Shown here: one piece after another, positions 48,801 to 61,700 of the stretch
Layout: the number at the start of each line of letters is the position of its first letter
Position numbering within the stretch: the stretch's first letter is position 1
Origin: Dichetophora obliterata
Taxonomy: Eukaryota > Arthropoda > Insecta > Diptera > Sciomyzidae
Length of the DNA stretch: 64,000 nt
Assembly (NCBI GenBank): GCA_963920525.1
Contig: OY986435.1
Coordinates: 275,116,848-275,180,847, forward strand
Reading direction: 5' to 3'
The notes under the pieces: model-generated
What the model saw: only the letters and a program-made list of their open reading frames with translations
Database searches by the model: none
What the model was told of the DNA's origin: nothing
Program-made: the position numbers and the translations under genes

Positions 48801-49300
48801 TGCAGTCTTGTGTATATATGTATTAGAAACAATTTGGTGTATAAATCGTCCTTGTAGGATGTATGGTTTGGGAGTTATGACGGAAAAAGCACATGTTTTT
48901 GGCAAGCTTCCACTCCAAAAAGTGTTCTACAACTCCTAAACTACAAGAGATTGAGCAAATGGCATTTGGACAAAGGAGTATCCCTTCTTAAGGACGAGGA
49001 CCTGGTGCTCATTTTAATGCATGAATCGTCCTTATCTGATATGTAGTTTTTATTTTAGAAAATAAATAAAAAAAATAAAAATTGACAAAAAAGGGCACAT
49101 GAAATTAACATGAAATCTTATTTTTAAAATTATTTTAAGGATACAGTCTTGTGGACAGTAGCTTAAGGAACATTTTGATGCATAAATCGTCCTTTTATGA
49201 TGTATGGTTTAGAAGTTATGGCTAAAAAATCAAAAAAATCGCAAAAAACCACGTCAAAAACTAGATTCATGTAAAAAATTTTAACTAAGATTCTTGAAAA
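44115..49300. repeat. Higher-order repeat block, periods 2611 and 2026 bp
   Basis: Three rounds share the 110-bp deletion (44115, 46726, 48752), GATTGAGCAAATGGC shortly after, GAAATCTTATTTT, and a two-base loss giving AAACTAGATTC (44621, 47232, 49258). All markers keep the same two spacings. The first round overlaps the end of the 31-46 kb block, so the two families are interleaved. Confidence 0.85.
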
Positions 49301-52300
49301 AAAATCAAATTCCAGAAAACTTTTTTCTGAATATGCAATCTTGTGTATATATGTATTAGAAACAATTTGGTGTATAAATCGTCCTTGTAGGATGTATGGT
49401 TTGGGAGTTATGACGGAAAAAGCACATGTTTTTGGCCAGCTTCCACTCCAAAAAGTGTTCTACGACTCCTAAACTACAAGAGATAGAGCAAACGGTATTT
49501 GGACAAAGGAGTATCCCTTCTTAAGGACGAGGACCTGGTGCTCATTTTAATGCATGAATCGTCCTTATCTGATATGTAGTTTTTATTTTAGAAAATAAAT
49601 AAAAAAAATAAAAATTGACAAAAAAGGGCACATGAAATTAACATGAAATCTAATTTTTAAAATTATTTTAAGGATACAGTCTTGCGGACAGTAGCTTAAG
49701 GAACATTTTGATGCATAAATCGTCCTTTTATGATGTATGGCTTAGAAGTTATGGCAAAAAAATCAAAAAAATCGCAAAAAACCACGTCAAAAACTATGAT
49801 TCATTTAAAAAATTTTAACTAAGATTCTTGAAAAAAAATCAAATTCCAGAAAACTTTTTTCTGAATATGCAGTCTTGTGTATATATGTATTAGAAACAAT
49901 TTGGTGTATAAATCGTCCTTGTAGGATGTATGGTTTGGGAGTTATGACGGAAAAAGCACGTGTTTTTGGCCAGCTTCCACTCCAAAAAGTGTTCTACAAC
50001 TCCTAAACTACAAGAGATAGAGCAAACGGCATTTGGACAAAGGAGTATCCCTTCTTAAGGACGAGGACCTGGTGCTCATTTTAATGCATGAATCGTCCTT
50101 ATCTGATATGTAGTTTTTATTTTAGAAAATAAATAAAAAAAATAAAAATTGACAAAAAAGGCCACATGAAATTAACATGAAATCTAATTTTTAAAATTAT
50201 TTTAAGGATACAGTCTTGTGGGCAGTAGCTTAAGGAACATTTTGATGCATAAATCGTCCTTTTATGATGTATGGTTTAGAAGTTATGGCTAAAAAATCAA
50301 AAAAATCGCAAAAAACCACGTCAAAAACTATGATTCATGTAAAAAATTTTAACTAAGATTCTTGAAAAAAAATCAAATTCCAGAAAACTTTTTTCTGAAT
50401 ATGCAGTCTTGTGTATATATGTATTAGAAACAATTTGGTGTATAAATCGTCCTTGTAGGATGTATGGTTTGGGAGTTATGACGGAAAAAGCACATGTTTT
50501 TGGCCAGCTTCCACTCCAAAAAGTGTTCTACAACTCCTAAACTACAAGAGATAGAGCAAACGGCATTTGGACAAAGGAGTATCTCTTCTTAAGGACGAGG
50601 ACCTGGTGCTCATTTAATGCATGAATCATCCTTATCTGATATGTAGTTTTTATTTTAGAAAATAAATAAAAAAAATAAAAATTGACAAAAAAGGGCACAT
50701 GAAATTAACATGAAATCTAATTTTTAAAATTATTTTAAGGATACAGTCTTGTGGGCAGTAGCTTAAGGAACATTTTGATGCATAAATCGTCCTTTTATGA
50801 TGTATGGTTTAGAAGTTATGGCTAAAAAATCAAAAAAATCGCAAAAAACCACGTCAAAAACTATGATTCATGTAAAAAATTTTAACTAAGATTCTTGAAA
50901 AAAAATCAAATTCCAGAAAACTTTTTTCTGAATATGCAGTCTTGTGTATATATGTATTAGAAACAATTTGGTGTATAAATCGTCCTTGTAGGATGTATGG
51001 TTTGGGAGTTATGACGGAAAAAGCACATGTTTTTGGCCAGCTTCCACTCCAAAAAGTGTTCTACAACTCCTAAACTACAAGAGATAGAGCAAACGGCATT
51101 TGGACAAAGGAGTATCCTTTCTTAAGGACGAGGACCTGGTGCTCATTTTAATGCATGAATCGTCCTTATCTGATATGTAGTTTTTATTTTAGAAAATAAA
51201 TAAAAAAAATAAAAATTGACAAAAAAGGGCACATGAAATTAACATGAAATCTAATTTTTAAAATTATTTTAAGGATACAGTCTTGTGAACAGTAGCTTAA
51301 GGAACATTTTGATGCATAAATCGTCCTTTTATGATGTATGGTTTAGAAGTTATGGCTAAAAAATCGAAAAAAATCGCAAAAAACCACGTCAAAAACTATG
51401 ATTCATGTAAAAAATTTTAACTAAGATTCTTGAAAAAAAATCAAATTCCAGAAAACTTTTTTCTGAATATGCAGTCTTGTGTATATATGTATTAGAAACA
51501 ATTTGGTGTATAAATCGTCCTTGTAGGATGTATGGTTTGGGAGTTATGACGGAAAAAGCACATGTTTTTGGCCAGCTTCCACTCCAAAAAGTGTTCTACA
51601 ACTCCTAAACTACAAGAGATAGAGCAAACGGCATTTGGACAAAGGAGTATCCCTTCTTAAGGACGAGGACCTGGTGCTCATTTTAATGCAAGAATTGTCC
51701 TTATCTGATATGTAGTTTTTATTTTAGAAAATAAATAAAAAAAATAAAAATTGACAAAAAAGGGCACATGAAATTAACATGAAATCTAATTTTTAAAATT
51801 ATTTTAAGGATACAGTCTTGTGAACAGTAGCTTAAGGAACATTTTGATGCATAAATCGTCCTTTTATGATGTATGGTTTAGAAGTTATGGCTAAAAAATC
51901 AAAAAAAAATTTTAACTAAGATTCTTGAAAAAAAATCAAATTCCAGAAAACTTTTTTCTGAATATGCAGTCTTGTGTATATATGTATTAGAAACAATTTG
52001 GTGTATAAATCGTCCTTGTAGGATGTATGGTTTGGGAGTTATGACGGAAAAAGCACATGTTTTTGGCCAGCTTCCACTCCAAAAAGTGTTCTACAACTCC
52101 TAAACTACAAGAGATAGAGCAAACGGCATTTGGACAAAGGAGTATCCCTTCTTAAGGACGAGGACCTGGTGCTCATTTTAATGCATGAATCGTCCTTATC
52201 TGATATGTAGTTTTTATTTTAGAAAATAAATAAAAAAATAAAAATTGACAAAAAAGGGCACATGAAATTAACATGAAATCTAATTTTTAAAATTATTTTA

Positions 52301-52754
52301 AGGATACAGTCTTGTAGGCAGTAGCTTAAGGAACATTTTGATGCATAAATCGTCCTTTTATGATGTATGGTTTAGAAGTTATGGCTAAAAAATCAAAAAA
52401 ATCGCAAAAAACCACGTCAAAAACTATGATTCATGTAAAAAATTTTAACTAAGATTCTTGAAAAAAAATCAAATTCCAGAAAACTTTTTTCTGAATATGC
52501 AGTCTTGTGTATATATGTATTAGAAACAATTTGGTGTATAAATCGTCCTTGTAGGATGTATGGTTTGGGAGTTATGACGGAAAAAGCACATGTTTTTGGC
52601 CAGCTTCCACTCCAAAAAGTGTTCTACAACTCCTAAACTACAAGAGATAGAGCAAACGGCATTTGGACAAAGGAGTATCCCTTCTTAAGGACGAGGACCT
52701 GGTGCTCATTTTAATGCAAGAATCGTCCTTATCTGATATGTAGTTTTTATTTTA

Positions 52755-55700
52755 GAAAATGAATAAAAAAAATAAAAATTGACAAAAAAGGACACATGAA
52801 ATTAACATGAAATCTAATTTTTAAAATTATTTTAAGGATACAGTCTTGTGGGCAGTAGCTTAAGGAACATTTTGATGCATAAATCGTCCTTTTATGATGT
52901 ATGGTTTAGAAGTTATGGCTAAAAAATCAAAAAAATCGCAAAAAACCACGTCAAAAACTATGATTCATGTAAAAAATTTTAACTAAGATTCTTGAAAAAA
53001 AATCAAATTCCAGAAAACTTTTTTCTGAATATTCAGTCTTGTGTATATATGTATAAGAAACAATGTGGTTTATAAATCGTCCTTGTAGGATGTATGGTTT
53101 GGGAGTTATGACGGAAAAAGCACATGTTTTTGGCCAGCTTCCACTCCAAAAAGTGTTCTACAACTCCTAAACTACAAGAGATAGAGCAAACGGCATTTGG
53201 ACAAAGGAGTATCCCTTCTTAAGGACGAGGACCTGGTGCTCATTTTAATGCATGAATCGTCCTTATCTGATATGTAGTTTTTATTTTAGAAAATAAATAA
53301 AAAAAATAAAAATTGACAAAAAAGGGCACATGAAAGAAATTAACATGAAATCTAATTTTTAAAATTATTTTAAGGATACAGTCTTGTGGACAGTATTTTA
53401 AGGAACATTTTGATGCATAAATCGTCCTTTTATGATGTATGGTTTAGAAGTTATGGCTAAAAAATCAAAAAAATCGCAAAAAACCACGTCAAAAACTATG
53501 ATTCATGTAAAAAATTTTAACTAAGATTCTTGAAAAAAAATCAAATTCCAGAAAACTTTTTTCTGAATATGCAGTCTTGTGTATATATGTATTAGATACA
53601 ATTTGGTGTATAAATCGTCCTTGTAGGATGTATGGTTTGGGAGTTATGACGGAAAAAGCACATGTTTTTGGCCAGCTTCCACTCCAAAAAGTGTTCTACA
53701 ACTCCTAAACTACAAGAGATAGATCAAACGGCATTTGGACAAAGGAGTATCCCTTCTTAAGGACGAGGACCTGGTGCTCATTTTAATGCATGAATCGTCC
53801 TTATCTGATATGTAGTTTTTATTTTAGAAAATAAATAAAAAAAATAAAAATTGACAAAAAAGGGCACATGAAATTAACATGAAATTTAATTTTTAAAATT
53901 ATTTTAAGGATACAGTCTTGTGGGCAGTAGCTTAAGGAACATTTTGATGCATAAATCGTCCTTTTATGATGTATGGTTTAGAAGTTATGGCTAAAAAATC
54001 AAAAAAATCGCAAAAAACCACGTCAAAAACTATGATTCATGTAAAAAATTTTAACTAAGATTCTTGAAAAAAAATCAAATTCCAGAAAACTTTTTTCTGA
54101 ATATGCAGTCTTGTGTTTATATGTATTAGAAACAATTTGGTGCATAAATCGTCCTTGTAGGATGTATGGTTTGGGAGTTATGACGGAAAAAGCACATGTT
54201 TTTGGCCAGCTTCCACTCCAAAAAGTGTTCTACAACTCCTAAACTACAAGAGATAGAGCAAACGGCATTTGGACAAAGGAGTATCCCTTCTTAAGGACGA
54301 GGACCTGGTGCTCATTTAATGCATGAATCGTCCTTATCTGATATGTAGTTTTTATTTTAGAAAATAAATAATAAAAATAAAAATTGACAAAAAAGGGCAC
54401 ATGAAATTAACATGAAATCTAATTTTTAAAATTATTTTAAGGATACAGTCTTGTGGGCAGTAGCTTAAGGAACATTTTGATGCATAAATCGTCCTTTTAT
54501 GATGTATGGTTTAGAAGTTATGGCTAAAAAATCGAAAAAAATCGCAAAAAACCACGTCAAAAACTATGATTCATGTAAAAAATTTTAACTAAGATTCTTG
54601 AAAAAAAATCAAATTCCAGAAAACTTTTTTCTGAATATGCAGTCTTGTGTATATATGTATTAGAAACAATTTGGTGTATAAATCGTCCTTGTAGGATGTA
54701 TGGTTTGGGAGTTATGACGGAAAAAGCACATGTTTTTGGCCAGCTTCCACTCCAAAAAGTGTTCTACAACTCCTAAACTACAAGAGATAGAGCAAACGGC
54801 ATTTGGACAAAGGAGTATCCCTTCTTAAGGACGAGGACCTGGTGCTCATTTAATGCATGAATCGTCCTTATCTGATATGTAGTTTTTATTTTAGAAAATA
54901 AATAATAAAAATAAAAATTGACAAAAAAGGGCACATGAAATTAACATGAAATCTAATTTTTAAAATTATTTTAAGGATACAGTCTTGTGGGCAGTAGCTT
55001 AAGGAACATTTTGATGCATAAATCGTCCTTTTATGATGTATGGTTTAGAAGTTATGGCTAAAAAATCGAAAAAAATCGCAAAAAACCACGTCAAAAACTA
55101 TGATTCATGTAAAAAATTTTAACTAAGATTCTTGAAAAAAAATCAAATTCCAGAAAACTTTTTTCTGAATATGCAGTCTTGTGTTTATATGTATTAGAAA
55201 CAATTTGGTGCATAAATCGTCCTTGTAGGATGTATGGTTTGGGAGTTATGACGGAAAAAGCACATGTTTTTGGCCAGCTTCCACTCCAAAAAGTGTTCTA
55301 CAACTCCTAAACTACAAGAGATAGAGCAAACGGCATTTGGACAAAGGAGTATCCCTTCTTAAGGACGAGGACCTGGTGCTCATTTAATGCATGAATCGTC
55401 CTTATCTGATATGTAGTTTTTATTTTAGAAAATAAATAATAAAAATAAAAATTGACAAAAAAGGGCACATGAAATTAACATGAAATCTAATTTTTAAAAT
55501 TATTTTAAGGATACAGTCTTGTGGGCAGTAGCTTAAGGAACATTTTGATGCATAAATCGTCCTTTTATGATGTATGGTTTAGAAGTTATGGCTAAAAAAT
55601 CGAAAAAAATCGCAAAAAACCACGTCAAAAACTATGATTCATGTAAAAAATTTTAACTAAGATTCTTGAAAAAAAATCAAATTCCAGAAAACTTTTTTCT

Positions 55701-58700
55701 GAATATGCAGTCTTGTGTATATATGTATTAGAAACAATTTGGTGTATAAATCGTCCTTGTAGGATGTATGGTTTGGGAGTTATGACGGAAAAAGCACATG
55801 TTTTTGGCCAGCTTCCACTCCAAAAAGTGTTCTACAACTCCTAAACTACAAGAGATAGAGCAAACGGCATTTGGACAAAGGAGTATCCCTTCTTAAGGAC
55901 GAGGACCTGGTGCTCATTTAATGCATGAATCGTCCTTATCTGATATGTAGTTTTTATTTTAGAAAATAAATAATAAAAATAAAAATTGACAAAAAAGGGC
56001 ACATGAAATTAACATGAAATCTAATTTTTAAAATTATTTTAAGGATACAGTCTTGTGGGCAGTAGCTTAAGGAACATTTTGATGCATAAATCGTCCTTTT
56101 ATGATGTATGGTTTAGAAGTTATGGCTAAAAAATCGAAAAAAATCGCAAAAAACCACGTCAAAAACTATGATTCATGTAAAAAATTTTAACTAAGATTCT
56201 TGAAAAAAAATCAAATTCCAGAAAACTTTTTTCTGAATATGCAGTCTTGTGTATATATGTATTAGAAACAATTTGGTGTATAAATCGTCCTTGTAGGATG
56301 TATGGTTTGGGAGTTATGACGGAAAAAGCACATGTTTTTGGCCAGCTTCCACTCCAAAAAGTGTTCTACAACTCCTAAACTACAAGAGATAGAGCAAACG
56401 GCATTTGGACAAAGGAGTATCCCTTCTTAAGGACGAGGACCTGGTGCTCATTTAATGCATGAATCGTCCTTATCTGATATGTAGTTTTTATTTTAGAAAA
56501 TAAATAATAAAAATAAAAATTGACAAAAAAGGGCACATGAAATTAACATGAAATCTAATTTTTAAAATTATTTTAAGGATACAGTCTTGTGGGCAGTAGC
56601 TTAAGGAACATTTTGATGCATAAATCGTCCTTTTATGATGTATGGTTTAGAAGTTATGGCTAAAAAATCGAAAAAAATCGCAAAAAACCACGTCAAAAAC
56701 TATGATTCATGTAAAAAATTTTAACTAAGATTCTTGAAAAAAAATCAAATTCCAGAAAACTTTTTTCTGAATATGCAGTCTTGTGTTTATATGTATTAGA
56801 AACAATTTGGTGCATAAATCGTCCTTGTAGGATGTATGGTTTGGGAGTTATGACGGAAAAAGCACATGTTTTTGGCCAGCTTCCACTCCAAAAAGTGTTC
56901 TACAACTCCTAAACTACAAGAGATAGAGCAAACGGCATTTGGACAAAGGAATATCCCTTCTTAAGGACGAGGACCTGGTGCTCATTTAATGCATGAATCG
57001 TCCTTATCTGATATGTAGTTTTTATTTTAGAAAATAAATAATAAAAATAAAAATTGACAAAAAAGGGCACATGAAATTAACATGAAATCTAATTTTTAAA
57101 ATTATTTTAAGGATACAGTCTTGTGGGCAGTAGCTTAAGGAACATTTTGATGCATAAATCGTCCTTTTATGATGTATGGTTTAGAAGTTATGGCTAAAAA
57201 ATCGAAAAAAATCGCAAAAAACCACGTCAAAAACTATGATTCATGTAAAAAATTTTAACTAAGATTCTTGAAAAAAAATCAAATTCCAGAAAACTTTTTT
57301 CTGAATATGCAGTCTTGTGTTTATATGTATTAGAAACAATTTGGTGCATAAATCGTCCTTGTAGGATGTATGGTTTGGGAGTTATGACGGAAAAAGCACA
57401 TGTTTTTGGCCAGCTTCCACTCCAAAAAGTGTTCTACAACTCCTAAACTACAAGAGATAGAGCAAACGGCATTTGGACAAAGGAGTATCCCTTCTTAAGG
57501 ACGAGGACCTGGTGCTCATTTTAATGCATGAATCGTCCTTATCTGATATGTAGTTTTTATTTTAGAAAATAAATAAAAAAATAAAAATTGACAAAAAAGG
57601 GCACATGAAATTAACATGAAATCTAATTTTTAAAATTATTTTAAGGATACAGTCTTGTGGGCAGTAGCTTAAGGAACATTTTGATGCATAAATCGTCCTT
57701 TTATGATGTATGGTTTAGAAGTTATGGCTAAAAAATCGAAAAAAATCGCAAAAAACCACGTCAAAAACTATGATTCATGTAAAAAATTTTAACTAAGATT
57801 CTTGAAAAAAAATCAAATTCCAGAAAACTTTTTTCTGAATATGCAGTCTTGTGTATATATGTATTAGAAACAATTTGGTGTATAAATCGTCCTTGTAGGA
57901 TGTATGGTTTGGGAGTTATGACGGAAAAAGCACATGTTTTTGGCCAGCTTCCACTCCAAAAAGTGTTCTACAACTCCTAAACTACAAGAGATAGAGCAAA
58001 CGGCATTTGGACAAAGGAGTATCCCTTCTTAAGGACGAGGACCTGGTGCTCATTTAATGCATGAATCGTCCTTATCTGATATGTAGTTTTTATTTTAGAA
58101 AATAAATAATAAAAATAAAAATTGACAAAAAAGGGCACATGAAATTAACATGAAATCTAATTTTTAAAATTATTTTAAGGATACAGTCTTGTGAACAGTA
58201 GCTTAAGGAACATTTTGATGCATAAATCGTCCTTTTATGATGTATGGTTTAGAAGTTATGGCTAAAAAATCAAAAAAAAATTTTAACTAAGATTCTTGAA
58301 AAAAAATCAAATTCCAGAAAACTTTTTTCTGAATATGCAGTCTTGTGTATATATGTATTAGAAACAATTTGGTGTATAAATCGTCCTTGTAGGATGTATG
58401 GTTTGGGAGTTATGACGGAAAAAGCACATGTTTTTGGCCAGCTTCCACTCCAAAAAGTGTTCTACAACTCCTAAACTACAAGAGATAGAGCAAACGGCAT
58501 TTGGACAAAGGAGTATCCCTTCTTAAGGACGAGGACCTGGTGCTCATTTTAATGCAAGAATCGTCCTTATCTGATATGTAGTTTTTATTTTAGAAAATGA
58601 ATAAAAAAAATAAAAATTGACAAAAAAGGACACATGAAATTAACATGAAATCTAATTTTTAAAATTATTTTAAGGATACAGTCTTGTGGGCAGTAGCTTA

Positions 58701-61700
58701 AGGAACATTTTGATGCATAAATCGTCCTTTTATGATGTATGGTTTAGAAGTTATGGCTAAAAAATCAAAAAAATCGCAAAAAACCACGTCAAAAACTATG
58801 ATTCATGTAAAAAATTTTAACTAAGATTCTTGAAAAAAAATCAAATTCCAGAAAACTTTTTTCTGAATATTCAGTCTTGTGTATATATGTATAAGAAACA
58901 ATGTGGTTTATAAATCGTCCTTGTAGGATGTATGGTTTGGGAGTTATGACGGAAAAAGCACATGTTTTTGGCCAGCTTCCACTCCAAAAAGTGTTCTACA
59001 ACTCCTAAACTACAAGAGATAGAGCAAACGGCATTTGGACAAAGGAGTATCCCTTCTTAAGGACGAGGACCTGGTGCTCATTTTAATGCATGAATCGTCC
59101 TTATCTGATATGTAGTTTTTATTTTAGAAAATAAATAAAAAAAATAAAAATTGACAAAAAAGGGCACATGAAAGAAATTAACATGAAATCTAATTTTTAA
59201 AATTATTTTAAGGATACAGTCTTGTGGACAGTATTTTAAGGAACATTTTGATGCATAAATCGTCCTTTTATGATGTATGGTTTAGAAGTTATGGCTAAAA
59301 AATCAAAAAAATCGCAAAAAACCACGTCAAAAACTATGATTCATGTAAAAAATTTTAACTAAGATTCTTGAAAAAAAATCAAATTCCAGAAAACTTTTTT
59401 CTGAATATGCAGTCTTGTGTATATATGTATTAGATACAATTTGGTGTATAAATCGTCCTTGTAGGATGTATGGTTTGGGAGTTATGACGGAAAAAGCACA
59501 TGTTTTTGGCCAGCTTCCACTCCAAAAAGTGTTCTACAACTCCTAAACTACAAGAGATAGATCAAACGGCATTTGGACAAAGGAGTATCCCTTCTTAAGG
59601 ACGAGGACCTGGTGCTCATTTTAATGCATGAATCGTCCTTATCTGATATGTAGTTTTTATTTTAGAAAATAAATAAAAAAAATAAAAATTGACAAAAAAG
59701 GGCACATGAAATTAACATGAAATTTAATTTTTAAAATTATTTTAAGGATACAGTCTTGTGGGCAGTAGCTTAAGGAACATTTTGATGCATAAATCGTCCT
59801 TTTATGATGTATGGTTTAGAAGTTATGGCTAAAAAATCAAAAAAATCGCAAAAAACCACGTCAAAAACTATGATTCATGTAAAAAATTTTAACTAAGATT
59901 CTTGAAAAAAAATCAAATTCCAGAAAACTTTTTTCTGAATATGCAGTCTTGTGTTTATATGTATTAGAAACAATTTGGTGCATAAATCGTCCTTGTAGGA
60001 TGTATGGTTTGGGAGTTATGACGGAAAAAGCACATGTTTTTGGCCAGCTTCCACTCCAAAAAGTGTTCTACAACTCCTAAACTACAAGAGATAGAGCAAA
60101 CGGCATTTGGACAAAGGAGTATCCCTTCTTAAGGACGAGGACCTGGTGCTCATTTAATGCATGAATCGTCCTTATCTGATATGTAGTTTTTATTTTAGAA
60201 AATAAATAATAAAAATAAAAATTGACAAAAAAGGGCACATGAAATTAACATGAAATCTAATTTTTAAAATTATTTTAAGGATACAGTCTTGTGGGCAGTA
60301 GCTTAAGGAACATTTTGATGCATAAATCGTCCTTTTATGATGTATGGTTTAGAAGTTATGGCTAAAAAATCGAAAAAAATCGCAAAAAACCACGTCAAAA
60401 ACTATGATTCATGTAAAAAATTTTAACTAAGATTCTTGAAAAAAAATCAAATTCCAGAAAACTTTTTTCTGAATATGCAGTCTTGTGTATATATGTATTA
60501 GAAACAATTTGGTGTATAAATCGTCCTTGTAGGATGTATGGTTTGGGAGTTATGACGGAAAAAGCACATGTTTTTGGCCAGCTTCCACTCCAAAAAGTGT
60601 TCTACAACTCCTAAACTACAAGAGATAGAGCAAACGGCATTTGGACAAAGGAGTATCCCTTCTTAAGGACGAGGACCTGGTGCTCATTTAATGCATGAAT
60701 CGTCCTTATCTGATATGTAGTTTTTATTTTAGAAAATAAATAATAAAAATAAAAATTGACAAAAAAGGGCACATGAAATTAACATGAAATCTAATTTTTA
60801 AAATTATTTTAAGGATACAGTCTTGTGGGCAGTAGCTTAAGGAACATTTTGATGCATAAATCGTCCTTTTATGATGTATGGTTTAGAAGTTATGGCTAAA
60901 AAATCGAAAAAAATCGCAAAAAACCACGTCAAAAACTATGATTCATGTAAAAAATTTTAACTAAGATTCTTGAAAAAAAATCAAATTCCAGAAAACTTTT
61001 TTCTGAATATGCAGTCTTGTGTATATATGTATTAGAAACAATTTGGTGTATAAATCGTCCTTGTAGGATGTATGGTTTGGGAGTTATGACGGAAAAAGCA
61101 CATGTTTTTGGCCAGCTTCCACTCCAAAAAGTGTTCTACAACTCCTAAACTACAAGAGATAGAGCAAACGGCATTTGGACAAAGGAGTATCCCTTCTTAA
61201 GGACGAGGACCTGGTGCTCATTTAATGCATGAATCGTCCTTATCTGATATGTAGTTTTTATTTTAGAAAATAAATAATAAAAATAAAAATTGACAAAAAA
61301 GGGCACATGAAATTAACATGAAATCTAATTTTTAAAATTATTTTAAGGATACAGTCTTGTGGGCAGTAGCTTAAGGAACATTTTGATGCATAAATCGTCC
61401 TTTTATGATGTATGGTTTAGAAGTTATGGCTAAAAAATCGAAAAAAATCGCAAAAAACCACGTCAAAAACTATGATTCATGTAAAAAATTTTAACTAAGA
61501 TTCTTGAAAAAAAATCAAATTCCAGAAAACTTTTTTCTGAATATGCAGTCTTGTGTTTATATGTATTAGAAACAATTTGGTGCATAAATCGTCCTTGTAG
61601 GATGTATGGTTTGGGAGTTATGACGGAAAAAGCACATGTTTTTGGCCAGCTTCCACTCCAAAAAGTGTTCTACAACTCCTAAACTACAAGAGATAGAGCA

